Shown in pieces: positions 1 to 8,768 of a stretch of 64,000 nt of DNA. A program made the position numbers and the translations under genes. The notes under the pieces are model-generated. The model saw only the letters and a list, made by a program, of their open reading frames with translations. It was not told the origin of the DNA and made no database searches. How positions within the stretch are numbered: position 1 is the stretch's first letter; each line of letters begins with the position of its first letter. Origin of the DNA: DATFQE01 sp963733845. Its GTDB lineage: Bacteria; Actinomycetota; Thermoleophilia; Gaiellales; Gaiellaceae. The DNA lies in assembly GCA_963733845.1 (NCBI GenBank), contig CAVTEM010000012.1, positions 248,001 to 312,000 on the forward strand, given 5' to 3'.

Positions 1-414
1 CGAGCGGTGCTCGAGCGCGAGCGAGGCGCACGCCTCGGAGACGCCGTCGAGCTCGCGGAGAACGAGGTCGAGACCGCGCCGCGCCACGAGCATCGCGGCG
101 GTGTCGACGACGTCCTGGCTCGTCGCGCCCCAGTGCACGAACCGCGCGGCGTCACCGCCGACCGCCTCTCTCAACGCGCGGACGAGCGGCTCGGCCGGGT
201 TGCCGACCTCACGTCCTGCTTCGGCGATCACGTCGGCGTCGTAGAGGTCGGCGCGGCAGGCGGCGGCGATCGCGCCGGCCGCCTCGGCCGGGATCATGCC
301 GGCCTGCGCCTCGGCGGCCGCGAGCGCGGACTCGGCGTCGAGCAGCGCCTGCAGCCAGGCCGCCTCGGAGGTCGCCTCACGGAGCTCGTCGGGAACGAAG
401 AGGCGGTCGAACAC
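1..414 (-). CDS. pcaB: 3-carboxy-cis,cis-muconate cycloisomerase, N-terminal part (runs off the left edge)
   Basis: The minus strand from a GTG at 412-414 reads about 138 residues of a fumarase/aspartase-superfamily lyase. The start (VFDRLFVPDELREATSEAAW) and the later stretch FVHWGATSQDVVDTA are typical of PcaB, which cyclises 3-carboxymuconate to 4-carboxymuconolactone in the protocatechuate ortho pathway. Only the first third is present; the signature GSSxMPxKxNP loop lies outside the window. It starts one base after the pcaG stop, so it is the next gene of the operon. Adenylosuccinate lyase is a relative, but the TSQD context and the pcaHG neighbours favour PcaB. Confidence 0.88.
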   Translation of the reverse strand, partial: MFDRLFVPDELREATSEAAWLQALLDAESALAAAEAQAGMIPAEAAGAIAAACRADLYDADVIAEAGREVGNPAEPLVRALREAVGGDAARFVHWGATSQDVVDTAAMLVARRGLDLVLRELDGVSEACASLALEHRS

Positions 415-415
415 C

Positions 416-938
416 TCAGACCGCGAAGAACGTCGTCTGCTCGTCCCCCTGGAGCCGGACGTCGAACTCCAGGCCGCCGTCGACCGGGCGGGCGACGAGG
501 CCGGCGCGCTCGGCCTCGGGCACGAGCGGCGAGCACGCGGTCCTCGGCGTTGGCGGCCTCGTCCGGGAAGTACAGCCGCGTCCGCACGGGCTTCAGCAGC
601 CCACGCGCGAAGACGAGCACGGAGACGTGCGGTGCCTGCAGGCCGCCTTCGCCGTCGTCCACGCGGCCCGGCTTGCGGAGCACGAACGAGAACCGCCCCT
701 CCGCGTCCGTTCCACTGCGGCCCCAGCCGAAGTCGGGGCGGTAGCGGCCGTCCTCGTCCGCCTGCCAGACCTCGACCATGGCGTCGCTCACAGGCTCGCC
801 TTCGCCGTCCAGCAGGCGGCCCGCGACCCGGACCGCGTCCGGCGAGCCGGGCGGCACCAGCTCGGAGTCGTCGCCGCCGAGCAGGCCGATCGAGAAGTAG
901 GGCCCGACGGTCTGGGACGGTGTCGGCTCGGCCGCCAC
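416..938 (-). CDS. pcaG: Protocatechuate 3,4-dioxygenase alpha subunit (one frame break)
   Basis: This is the alpha chain of the iron(III) intradiol dioxygenase that opens protocatechuate to 3-carboxy-cis,cis-muconate. The GTG at 936-938 begins VAAEPTPSQTVGPYFSIGL, the family start, followed by VSDAMVEVWQADEDGRY and a PHVSVLVFARGLL strand. Around 535 the frame breaks: AEDRVLA continues in another frame as VPEAERAGLVARPVDGG and ends DEQTTFFAV. Both sides are good PcaG sequence, so the break is probably a one-base sequence error. The expected length of about 173 residues fits the family. Alpha chains lack the full iron ligand set, which is present in the partner pcaH three bases upstream. Confidence 0.88.
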
Positions 939-940
939 GC

Positions 941-1661
941 TCAGGTCTCCAGCGGCGTCTCGGCGGGCCCGCCGAGCACGATGTCGAACGTGTAGGCGAG
1001 CGCCCACTCCGGCACGGTCGTGTCGAGGTCGAAGCCGCAGACGAGCCGCTCGCGCGCCTTCGGATCGCGCACCGACTGGTAGATGGGGTCGTACGCGAAG
1101 AGCGGGTCGCCCGGGAAGTACATCTGGGTGACGAGCCGGTTCGTGAAGGCACGGCCGAAGAGGGAGAAATGGATGTGCGCCGGACGCCACGCGTTGGGGT
1201 GGTTACGCCACGGGTACGCGCCCGGCTTCACGCTGACGAAGCGGTAGCGGCCGCTCGTCGTCCGTGAGGCAACGGCCCGCCCCGGTGAAGTTCGGGTCGA
1301 GCGGCGCCGGATGCTGGTCGCCGTCGTGCAAGTAGCGCCCGGCCGCGTTCGCCTGCCAGACCTCGATCAGCGCCGAGCGGACGGGCCGGCCGTCCCGGTC
1401 GGTGACGCGGCCGGTGACGATGATGCGCTCGCCGAGCGGCTCGTCCGCGTGCTGGCGCGTGAGGTCGTGGTCGCGCTCGCCCACCGCGTCGTGCCCGTAG
1501 ACCGGCCCGGTGAGCTCCGACGGCGTCCGCGGGAGCAGCAGCAGCGGCTTGCGCGGCGAGCGCGGGACGGTCGAGCGGTAGTCGGGATACAGGTAGGGCG
1601 GGTGCGGGCCTTCGTCCGAATCCTGGATGCGCTCCAGCTCGGTGAGGGGGCGGCTGCTCAT
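941..1661 (-). CDS. pcaH: Protocatechuate 3,4-dioxygenase beta subunit (one frame break)
   Basis: This is the catalytic, iron-binding chain of protocatechuate 3,4-dioxygenase, about 240 residues. The ATG at 1661 begins MSSRPLTELERIQDSDEG. The four expected iron(III) ligands are visible: the Tyr in AAGRYLHDGD, the Tyr in KPGAYPW and the two His of PAHIHF. The frame breaks near 1250, between GRCLTDDE and KPGAYPWRNHPNAW, in well-conserved sequence, so a base-level error is likely. The start overlaps the end of the CoA-transferase beta gene (ATGA-type junction), showing translational coupling. Its product feeds PcaB and then the 3-oxoadipate CoA-transferase encoded just upstream. Confidence 0.92.
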
Positions 1662-2410
1662 CGGGCCGCAGTCTCCCCTTTCGCGGGCTTGAGCGCGCGG
1701 AGTGCCTCCAGCTCCGCACTCGTCGGCGCCGGGCTGGAACGCAACCTCTCGGCCACGCGGAGCGGCCAGCCGGTCGCCTCGTGTGCCTGCTCGACGCCGA
1801 CGTCGGGATGGAGCTCGGTCAGAGTCAGCTCGCCGGAGTCGTCGGGCTCGAGCACGCCGAGGTCGGTGACGACGCAGGTCACGCCCGCGCCGCCGACGCC
1901 CGCGCCCGAGGTCGTGCGGAAGTCGAGCGCCTCGACGAACGTCCTCGTCGTCTGCTTCAGCATCACGAACGTCTCGCGGCACCAGGCGGCGATCTCGGGC
2001 GCGCCGCCCGCCCCGGGCAGGCGCACGCGCGGGGCGTCGTAGCTGCCGATCACGGTGCTGTTGAGGTTCCCGAAGCGGTCGATCTGCGCCGCGCCGAGGA
2101 AGCCCACGTCGATCCGGCCGCCCTGGAGCCAGTAGCCGAAGATCTCGGGCACCGACACGACCGCGTCCGCGGTCTCGGCGAGCTCGCCGTCGCCGATCGA
2201 GAGCGGCAGGTGGGCGGGCTTGGCGCCGATCGTGCCACTCTCGTAGACCAGGACGCAGCCGGGGGCGTGGGTCGCGCGGGCGAGGTTGGCGGCGCGGCTG
2301 GGCAGGCCGATGCCCACGAAGCACACGGCGCCGTCCCGCAGCCGCCGGGCGGCCGCGACGGCCATCATCTCGTCGGCCGTGTAGGTGGTGGGATCGGCGA
2401 GCTGCGTCAT
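1658..2410 (-). CDS. 3-oxoadipate CoA-transferase subunit B (CatJ/GctB type)
   Basis: A 250-residue beta subunit of a two-chain CoA-transferase, intact. Residues 1-40 carry MTQLADPTTYTADEMMAVAA and then a VCFVGIGLPSRAANLAR segment. The VYESGTIG stretch near residue 65 is where the family places the catalytic glutamate. Length and sequence style match the glutaconate-CoA-transferase-like CatI/CatJ pair rather than the short PcaI/PcaJ pair. In this operon the likely reaction is transfer of CoA from succinyl-CoA to 3-oxoadipate. The ATG overlaps the stop of subunit A, and its own stop overlaps the pcaH start. Assignment to 3-oxoadipate rests on context. Confidence 0.8.
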   Translation of the reverse strand: MTQLADPTTYTADEMMAVAAARRLRDGAVCFVGIGLPSRAANLARATHAPGCVLVYESGTIGAKPAHLPLSIGDGELAETADAVVSVPEIFGYWLQGGRIDVGFLGAAQIDRFGNLNSTVIGSYDAPRVRLPGAGGAPEIAAWCRETFVMLKQTTRTFVEALDFRTTSGAGVGGAGVTCVVTDLGVLEPDDSGELTLTELHPDVGVEQAHEATGWPLRVAERLRSSPAPTSAELEALRALKPAKGETAAR

Positions 2411-3256
2411 GCGGCGGACTCGTAGAGGGCGCGCCGGTAGCCGTCGAAGTCGGCCGTCTCGAGGACGTGGCTCCGCATCCAGCTCGCGAAGCGGTCGCGG
2501 TCGCGGCTGATCTCGTCCCAGCGGACGTAGAACGCGTTGTCCCGGTCGTAGTAGCCGTGCGCGTACGAGGGGTGCGCGCCGCCCGGCGCGAGCGAGATCG
2601 CGGTGATCGCCCAGGAGGGGAGCACGACCGCGTCGGGGTGCGGCTCGAGCTGCGGGACGATCTCCTCGACGGTGACGAGCGAGCGCTCCGAGGCGAGCAC
2701 GACCTCCTTCTGCACGCCGGTGATCCCCCACAGCTGGACGTTCCCCACCTCGTCGGCGCGCTGGGCGTGGATCACGCCCACGTCCGGCCGGATCGCCGGT
2801 ACCGCCGCCACCCGTTCGCCCGTGAAGGGGCACTCGATCCATGCCACCCGCGTACGCTCGGCGAGATCGGTGTCCGCGTACCCGCGGACGATCCCGAACG
2901 GCAGCTTGGACGCTCCGGCCACGTACGCGGCGGCCATCCCGGCATGCGAGTGCTCCTCGAGCTCGAGCGGGCGTCGGCCAGCCGTGCTCGACCGCGTCCC
3001 GCAGCCGGTGCAGCGAGCCGACGCCCGGGTTGCCGCCCCAGGAGAAGACGAGCTTCCGCGCGCAGCCCATCCCGATCAGCTGGTCGTAGACCACGTCGGG
3101 CGTCATCCGCACGAGCGTCAGCTCGCGCCGCTCCTGGCGCACGAGCTCGTGGCCCGCAGCGTGCGGGATCAGGTGCGTGAACCCCTCGAGGGCGACGGTG
3201 TCGCCGTCGTGGACGAGCTCCCGTACCGCGTCGGCGAGCGGGACGATCTGCGCCAT
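2407..3256 (-). CDS. 3-oxoadipate CoA-transferase subunit A (CatI/GctA type; one frame break)
   Basis: The alpha subunit partner of the preceding gene, about 283 residues. The ATG at 3256 begins MAQIVPLADAVRELVHDGDT, followed by ALEGFTHLIPHAAGHELVRQ and SWGGNPGVGSLHRLRDAVEHGW. The frame then breaks near 2975 and continues as HAGMAAAYVAGASKLPFGIV to the end YRRALYESAA. Removing one C of the CCC run beside CTCGAG at about 2970 restores PTPLELEEHSHAGMAAAY, which is normal family sequence, so an inserted base is the likely cause. The gene starts 19 bases after the aldehyde dehydrogenase stop and belongs to the same pca operon. Confidence 0.8.
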
Positions 3257-3275
3257 CGCAGGACCCGGTCCGGCT

Positions 3276-4746
3276 CTAGAACGGGAAGGGTCGCGTCCCG
3301 CTCTGCACGGTGATCCAGCGCAGCTCGGTGAACTCGTCCATCGCCGCCGCACCGCCGAAGCGGCCCCAGCCGCTGTCCTTGACGCCGCCGAACGGCATCT
3401 GCGGCTCGTCATGCACGGGCTGGTCGTTGATGTGGACGATCCCGGTCTGGATCTGCTGTGCGAGCGCGAACCCACGGTCGGGGTCGTTCGTGATGATCCC
3501 GGCCGCCAGGCCGTACGGCGTGCTGTTCGCGCGGGCGACCGCCTCGTCGGCGCTGTCCACGACCTCGATCGCCGCCACCGGCCCGAACGTCTCGACCTGC
3601 GCGAACTCGGCGTCCTCGGGCACGTCCGCGAGCAGCGTGGCCTGGTAGTTCGGCCCGTCCGCCTCGCCGCCGACCAGCACCCTGGCGCCCTTGGCGACGG
3701 CGTCGTCGACGCGGCCCTTCACAGTCCTCGAGCGCGTCCTCGCTGATCAGCGGCCCGATGATCGTGTCGTGCTCCTTCGGGTCGCCGGACTTGAGGCCCC
3801 TCGTCTTCTCGACGAGCCGCTCGATGAAGTCGTCGGCGATCGGGCGCTCGACCACGATGCGGCGGGCGGACATGCAGATCTGCCCCTGGTGCAGGAACGA
3901 GCCGAACGCGGCCGCGTCGACCGCGTAGTCGAGGTCGGCGTCGGCGAGCACGAGCAGCGGGTTGTAGCCGCCCAGCTCGAGCACCACCCGCTTGAGGTTG
4001 CGCCCGGCCGCCTCCGCGAGCTTGCGCCCGGTCTCGGTGGAGCCGGTGAAGTTGATCCTGCGCACGGCGGGGTGCTCGACGAGCTCCTCGCCGATCGGCC
4101 CGGCCTCGCCCGGCCCGTGCGTGACGATGTTCAGGACGCCCGGCGGGAAGCCCGCCTCCTCGAAGATCTCGCCCCAGAGCAGCCCACCGCTGATCGGCGA
4201 CCACTCGGACGGCTTCAGCACGACGGTGTTGCCGTACGCGATCGGCGCCGTGATCGCCCGCAGGGAGAGGATCAGCGCCGCGTTCCAGGGCGCGATCGCG
4301 CCGACGACGCCGACCGGCTGCCGGATTCCGAGGGCCATGGCACCCGGGAGGTCCGAGGGGATCACCTGGCCCGTGGCCGCGTAGCCGGCGCTCGCCGCCT
4401 GGCGCAGCAGCCCGGGCGTGAAGCCCATCTGGAACATGCCGAAGCCGAAGGTGCAGCCGGTCTCGCGCGCGAGCAGGTCCACGACTTCGTCGCGGCGGCT
4501 CTCGAGCACGTCCGCGGCGCGCAGGAAGAGCGCCTGGCGGGCGCCCGGCCCGGTCTGCGACCAGGCGGGGAACGCCTCAGCAGCCGCGTCGATCGCGCGG
4601 CGCGCGTCCTCACGCCCGGCCGCCGGCACGGATGCGACCGCCTCGCCGGTGAACGGGTCGCGGTCCACGAACGAGCTGCCTCCGGCGGCAAAGACCCACT
4701 CTCCGCCGATGTGCAGCCGCCGCTCGGTGGCTTCGATGGTGGTCAC
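3276..4746 (-). CDS. Aldehyde dehydrogenase, aromatic-aldehyde type (one frame break)
   Basis: An NAD(P)-dependent aldehyde dehydrogenase of about 490 residues, first gene of the pca operon. Visible features are the PWNAALILSLRA oxyanion region, the catalytic glutamate in VLELGGYNP and the catalytic cysteine in HQGQICMSARR. The frame breaks near 3722, after SEDALED, and resumes with VKGRVDDAVAKGARVLVGGE to TVQSGTRPFPF, so one base is probably wrong. The GTG start has a good GAGAGGAGG ribosome site. The sequence style resembles vanillin or salicylaldehyde dehydrogenases, so it may convert vanillin or 4-hydroxybenzaldehyde to acids that enter the protocatechuate pathway. The exact substrate is not visible. 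Confidence 0.82.
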
Positions 4747-4761
4747 GTCGGCCTCCTCTCG

Positions 4762-4778
4762 CGTTCGTGATGCGAACG
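4762..4778. promoter_or_regulatory. Candidate IclR/PcaR-type operator in the pca divergent region
   Basis: CGTTCG-TGATG-CGAACG is a perfect 6-bp inverted repeat with a 5-bp spacer, 15 bases before the aldehyde dehydrogenase start and about 90 bases before the divergent IclR gene. Its centre (GTTCG N5 CGAAC) resembles, from memory, the 15-bp site described for Pseudomonas PcaR. Binding by the adjacent regulator is inferred. Confidence 0.5.
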
Positions 4779-4833
4779 TCTATGCGTCATCCCGTCGAAG
4801 CGAGCGCGTCTCCGGGGCGACCTGCGCTGATAT

Positions 4834-4863
4834 ATACCGCATCCGAGCCGGGCCGTTCGGTAT
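4834..4863. promoter_or_regulatory. Second, wider inverted repeat in the pca/iclR intergenic region
   Basis: ATACCG at 4834-4839 is mirrored by CGGTAT at 4858-4863, an inverted repeat with an 18-bp spacer ending six bases before the IclR gene. It lies in a local AT-rich stretch (TATATACC) that could hold the promoter. The arms are short, so this could be chance. Confidence 0.25.
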
Positions 4864-4869
4864 GAGAAC

Positions 4870-5724
4870 ATGTGGTCACATGGTGAAAGCCCGGCCGTGA
4901 ACGACTCGTCCGAGCCAGTCCCGCTCACCCCCAGCCCGGAGTTCGTCCAGTCGCTCGCGCGTGGGCTGGCGGTCATCCGCGCGTTCGACGGGACGCGGCC
5001 CGAGCTCGGGCTCAGCGAGGTCTCGCGGGCCACGGGCCTCACGCGCGCAACCGCCCGCCGGCTGTTGCTGACGCTCGTCCGCCTCGGGTACGTGCGGCAG
5101 GACGGCAACCGCTTCTCGCTGCGGCCGCGCGTGCTCGAGCTCGGCTACTCGTACCTCTCGGCGCTGAGCCTGCCCGAGATCGCCCAGCCGCACATGGAGA
5201 CCCTGGTCGCGCAGGTGAACGAGTCCTCGTCGATCGCGGTCCTGGACGACACCGAGATCGTCTACGTCGTCCGCGTGCCGACGACGCGGATCATGACGAT
5301 CACCATCACCGTGGGAACGCGCCTCCCCGCCTACCCGACCTCGATGGGCCGGGTGCTGCTGGCGGGCCTCGAGCCCGACGAGCTCGAGCAGCGCCTGTCG
5401 CGGATGCACATCGACCCGCTCACCCCGACGACGGTGCCGGACGCCTCGGCGCTGCGTGCCGAGCTCGACCGCGTGCGGGGCCAGGGCTGGGCCGCCGTCG
5501 ACCAGGAGCTCGAGCAGGGCGTGCGCTCGGCCGCCGTACCGATCCACGACGCGAGCGGACGCGTATCCGCGGCGATGAACGTGTCGGTCCACGCGAGCCG
5601 GATGACCATGCAGGAGCTGCGCAAGCAGGTGCTCCCCAACTTGCTGCGAACCGCCGCGTCGATCGAGGCGGAGCTTGGCGCGGTGGCGTCGCCGTCGGCA
5701 CGCCGCAGCTCACTCAGGTCGTAA
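4870..5724 (+). CDS. IclR-family regulator, PcaR/PobR-like
   Basis: A 284-residue regulator divergent from the pca operon. A winged helix-turn-helix covers about residues 20-80 (QSLARGLAVIRAFDG, LGLSEVSRATGLTRATARRL), followed by the IclR ligand-binding domain (VGTRLPAYPTSMGRVLLAGL, then a WAAVDQELEQGVRSAAVPI segment). PcaR and PobR regulators of this type respond to 3-oxoadipate or 4-hydroxybenzoate. With the divergent layout and the palindrome between them, local control of the pca operon is the simplest reading. The ATG at 4870 is used here; a GTG at 4897 is an in-frame alternative giving VNDSSEPV. The gene is intact. Confidence 0.88.
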   Translation: MWSHGESPAVNDSSEPVPLTPSPEFVQSLARGLAVIRAFDGTRPELGLSEVSRATGLTRATARRLLLTLVRLGYVRQDGNRFSLRPRVLELGYSYLSALSLPEIAQPHMETLVAQVNESSSIAVLDDTEIVYVVRVPTTRIMTITITVGTRLPAYPTSMGRVLLAGLEPDELEQRLSRMHIDPLTPTTVPDASALRAELDRVRGQGWAAVDQELEQGVRSAAVPIHDASGRVSAAMNVSVHASRMTMQELRKQVLPNLLRTAASIEAELGAVASPSARRSSLRS

Positions 5725-5751
5725 CGCGAGGTCCGTCGGCCACTCTCCCGG

Positions 5752-7155
5752 TCACCGGTCCGAGACGGCAGCGGCTCTCGTGCGCCAGCCTTCGGCGTAC
5801 TGCGTTCGGGCCACCTCGGAGTACGGGCACGGGCTCACGACCGCGCGGATCTCGACCTGCGCGTGGCGCTCGACGACCGGGCGGTCGGTGCCGCCGTCCT
5901 CCTCGCCCCAGAGCAGGATGACCTCGTCGCCGATCGCGACGTCGTCGTCCACGATCGCGAGCGACAGCATCGAGCGCTCGTTGAAGCTGTATCCGGAGAA
6001 CGTCGAGACGCCGACGACCTCGTCGTCCACGGTCAGACGGTCGAACGGCCAGGTCGCGTAGTTCGAGAGCGGAAGGTCGATGTACTTGGCCGGATCGCCT
6101 GTCTCGAACAACGACCCCATCGCCCGCGCAACATCCTCCCCGTTCCAGGCGAGCGTGACCTTGCGGCGCGTCGGAGAGTCCGCCCTCCCCTCGAGCGCCT
6201 CTCGGCCGACGAAGTCGTGGTCGAACTTGACGAAGGAGCCGTAGCCCAGGTCCCACGGGGTGAGGTAGTAGTCCTCGATGTCAGCGGAGACGAAGCTGCC
6301 TCCGAGCGAGCCGGTGCCCTCGTACCAGTCCGCCGGCAGCCACTTCCGGTAAGGCTCGAGCTCGTCGCCCGTGAAGATCGCCGGAAGCGGTGAGGGGATC
6401 CAGCCGGATTCGAGCGTGTTCGTGGCGTACGCGCGCGAGCCGACCTGATGGAGCCCGAAGCCCTCTCCGGCCTCGACGATCGCGCCTCGCACGTCCTCCC
6501 GCTCCTCCCACGGCCCGAAGAGCTCGAGCCCGGGTACGCCCGACATACCGTGGTGCAGCGCCCGGACCTTGTGGCCTCCGAGCGTGAGCTCGCCCATGTT
6601 GAAGAACTTGATCTCCGGCAGCGAGCCGCCGTTCGCCTTGCTCAGGACATCGAGCGCCGTCGGGCCCTGTACCTGGAAGCGGTAGAGCTCCCGCCGTCCG
6701 GTCGGATTGGCCACGGTTCGCTCGTCCCGCTCCACCCGCACGTCGTAGTCGCCCGTCTCGGCGTGGTACTGGACCCAGTTGTGCGCGGACGGGCGGCCGA
6801 CGAGCCTCACACGGTTCTCCTCGAGGAAGAAGAGAATGGCGTCCCCGATCACGAAGCCCTCGTGGTTGCAGGCGACGAACTGCTTCGCCTTGTCGACGGC
6901 GAAGTTCGCGAAGCTGTTGACGCCGAGATCGGAGAACAGCCTGAGGACGTCCGGACCCTCGACGTCCAGATCGGTCATGTGGTGCGACTGGTCGAAGAGC
7001 GCGCTCGTCTCCCGCCAGGCGGCCTGCTCGTCCCGCCAGTTCGTGAACTCGGCCGGCACGGCCGGGTAGACGTACGGCCCCATCTGCGAGTTGCGCGCCA
7101 GCTCTGCGGCGCTGCCGGCGGCCTGCAGCTTGTCCTCGAGGCTCCGCTGGGTCAT
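5752..7155 (-). CDS. Tetrahydrofolate-dependent aromatic O-demethylase, LigM-like
   Basis: A 467-residue protein of the aminomethyltransferase (GcvT) family with the length of Sphingobium LigM (about 470), which moves the methyl group of vanillate or 3-O-methylgallate to tetrahydrofolate. The start is MTQRSLEDKLQAAGSAAELA after a strong AGGAGGTAG ribosome site; later segments include EFTNWRDEQAAWRETSALFD, NTLESGWIPSPLPAIFTGDE and DYYLTPWDLGYGSFVKFDHD. The next gene upstream in the operon is a methylene-THF reductase, which would recycle the methyl-THF formed. A second ligM-like copy lies at 13.7-15.1 kb. Vanillate, syringate or 3-O-methylgallate are possible substrates. Confidence 0.82.
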   Translation of the reverse strand: MTQRSLEDKLQAAGSAAELARNSQMGPYVYPAVPAEFTNWRDEQAAWRETSALFDQSHHMTDLDVEGPDVLRLFSDLGVNSFANFAVDKAKQFVACNHEGFVIGDAILFFLEENRVRLVGRPSAHNWVQYHAETGDYDVRVERDERTVANPTGRRELYRFQVQGPTALDVLSKANGGSLPEIKFFNMGELTLGGHKVRALHHGMSGVPGLELFGPWEEREDVRGAIVEAGEGFGLHQVGSRAYATNTLESGWIPSPLPAIFTGDELEPYRKWLPADWYEGTGSLGGSFVSADIEDYYLTPWDLGYGSFVKFDHDFVGREALEGRADSPTRRKVTLAWNGEDVARAMGSLFETGDPAKYIDLPLSNYATWPFDRLTVDDEVVGVSTFSGYSFNERSMLSLAIVDDDVAIGDEVILLWGEEDGGTDRPVVERHAQVEIRAVVSPCPYSEVARTQYAEGWRTRAAAVSDR

Positions 7156-7195
7156 GTCGTGCTACCTCCTCTTCGAGAGCCCGGTCACGTGCTTC

Positions 7196-8768
7196 TCACG
7201 GGCTCGGCTCTCGCTGGTTGTCGCGCGTCTGGTGGTCGCGGCGGAGGAACGTGTTCGCCCATGCGCTCGTCCCGGCCAGCGCGTTGTCCTTGACGACGAC
7301 CGGGCCGTCCAGCATCGACTCTTCCTCGCCGTACGCCTTGAGCCGCTCGTACGCCTCCGACCAGATGCACTCCGTGTCGTAGACCTCGCACAGGCCGTCG
7401 CGCGTTCCGCCACACGGGCCGTTGCGCTGGTTCTTCGCGCACTGTGACTCCGGGCAGACGTAGGCGATCTCGGGGAGTGAGCAGTCACCGCAGTCCTTGC
7501 AACCGAACAGCGGCACCTTGGCGGCCTGCTCGAGCGCATGGGCCACCTGGCGAACCGCTCGCGGGGCCTTCTCGATCCGGCCGTAGGCACGCTGTCCGGT
7601 CTTGAAGAGCGGCGCGTCGCTCGCGAACACCGTGTCGTGGAAGCGACGGCTGAACCGGTACCGGACGGGGACGCGCAGGTCAGTTTGCCGCCGTCGCTTC
7701 GACTCCAGGTAGGCGGCGTTCACGACGTCGGACGAGAGACCCGTCGCAGGGTCACGCTCGAAGAAGTGAAACTCGTCCGGACGCGGGAACTGGATCTCGC
7801 GCGCGAGCTCTCGCCAGTCCGTGCGGAAGGCGTCGGCACGATCGACGATCTCGCCGAACGTCTCCGCCGGCATGTGGCCGCCGAGGTAGACGCCGTCGTA
7901 GCGGAGGCCGCGGACCACCGCGAGGTGTTTCGCCGCGAGATCCACGAAGAAGGAACGGCCCTTGTCCGGGCTGGCGCCGTGCCGCTCCGCCAGCTCGAGC
8001 AGCTCGTCGGTGACGACGATGCCCGGGATGAGTCCGCGGTGGAAGGCGCGCGCAGCCGTACGAGAGAGCAGGTAGACCGTCGCAAGCACGTGCAGGTCGA
8101 GACCGTCGCGGCGGATCCAGCGGAGGAGCTCGTCGTCCTTGCGCGTGTTCCAGCCGGCCTGGTTGATGACGAAGCGGGCGCCTGCCCGCACCTTCTTGCG
8201 CAGCTTGAAGTACTGAGGCATCACCTCTCGCTCGAGCCGCTTGTGGTTCGTGACGACCCCGCCCAGGAAGAAGTCGGTCCGCTGGAGCCGCGTGTCCGCC
8301 CGCGCGCGACACCGGGAGACCGGCATTCATCTCCGAGAACAGGCTGATGAGCCCGACGGAGTCGATGTCGAAGACAGGTGCCGCAAGGCCGCGATGACCG
8401 ACGACGGGGTAGTCGCCCGACATCGCGAGCACGTTGTGGAAGCCCGCCGAGTTCAGCTGCCAGCCGCGACTCTCGAGCGCGTTGCGGTTCCAGTCCTTGC
8501 AGGCGAGGTGGATGATCACCTCCTGCCCGCGTGAGATCAGGTCGGTTCCGAGCGCGTCGGGCGACAGCATCGCGTGTCCGCCGGGGTTGTCGGTGATCGA
8601 GAGGACGTCGATCCTCGGATCTGCGGCGAGATCCCTCGCGAGCGCCAGCACCCGAGCGCCTCCCTCGGACGTGATCGGGCCACGACTCGTGACGAGCTCC
8701 GCCGCGACGGCGAAGCTGTCCGGGCGCGCGAGGACGTCGCGGAGCGAGGCCACGCGGTCAGCCTCCAC
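7196..8768 (-). CDS. Methylenetetrahydrofolate reductase with MetV-like cysteine-rich C-terminal domain (one frame break)
   Basis: About 524 residues. The N-terminal half (AAELVTSRGP, LSITDNPGGHAMLSPDALG, LAMSGDYPVVGH) is a MetF barrel for FAD-dependent interconversion of methylene- and methyl-THF. The C-terminal part (FGCKDCGDCSLPEIAYVCPE, CAKNQRNGPCGGTRDGLCEV) is the cysteine-rich zinc domain known as MetV or MTHFR_C in acetogens. The frame breaks around 8310, after SLFSEMNAGLPVS, and resumes at RLQRTDFFLGGVVTNHK, probably from an indel. It starts at GTG 8768, overlapping the dioxygenase stop, and lies upstream of ligM. It should oxidise or recycle the methyl-THF produced by O-demethylation. 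Confidence 0.82.
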
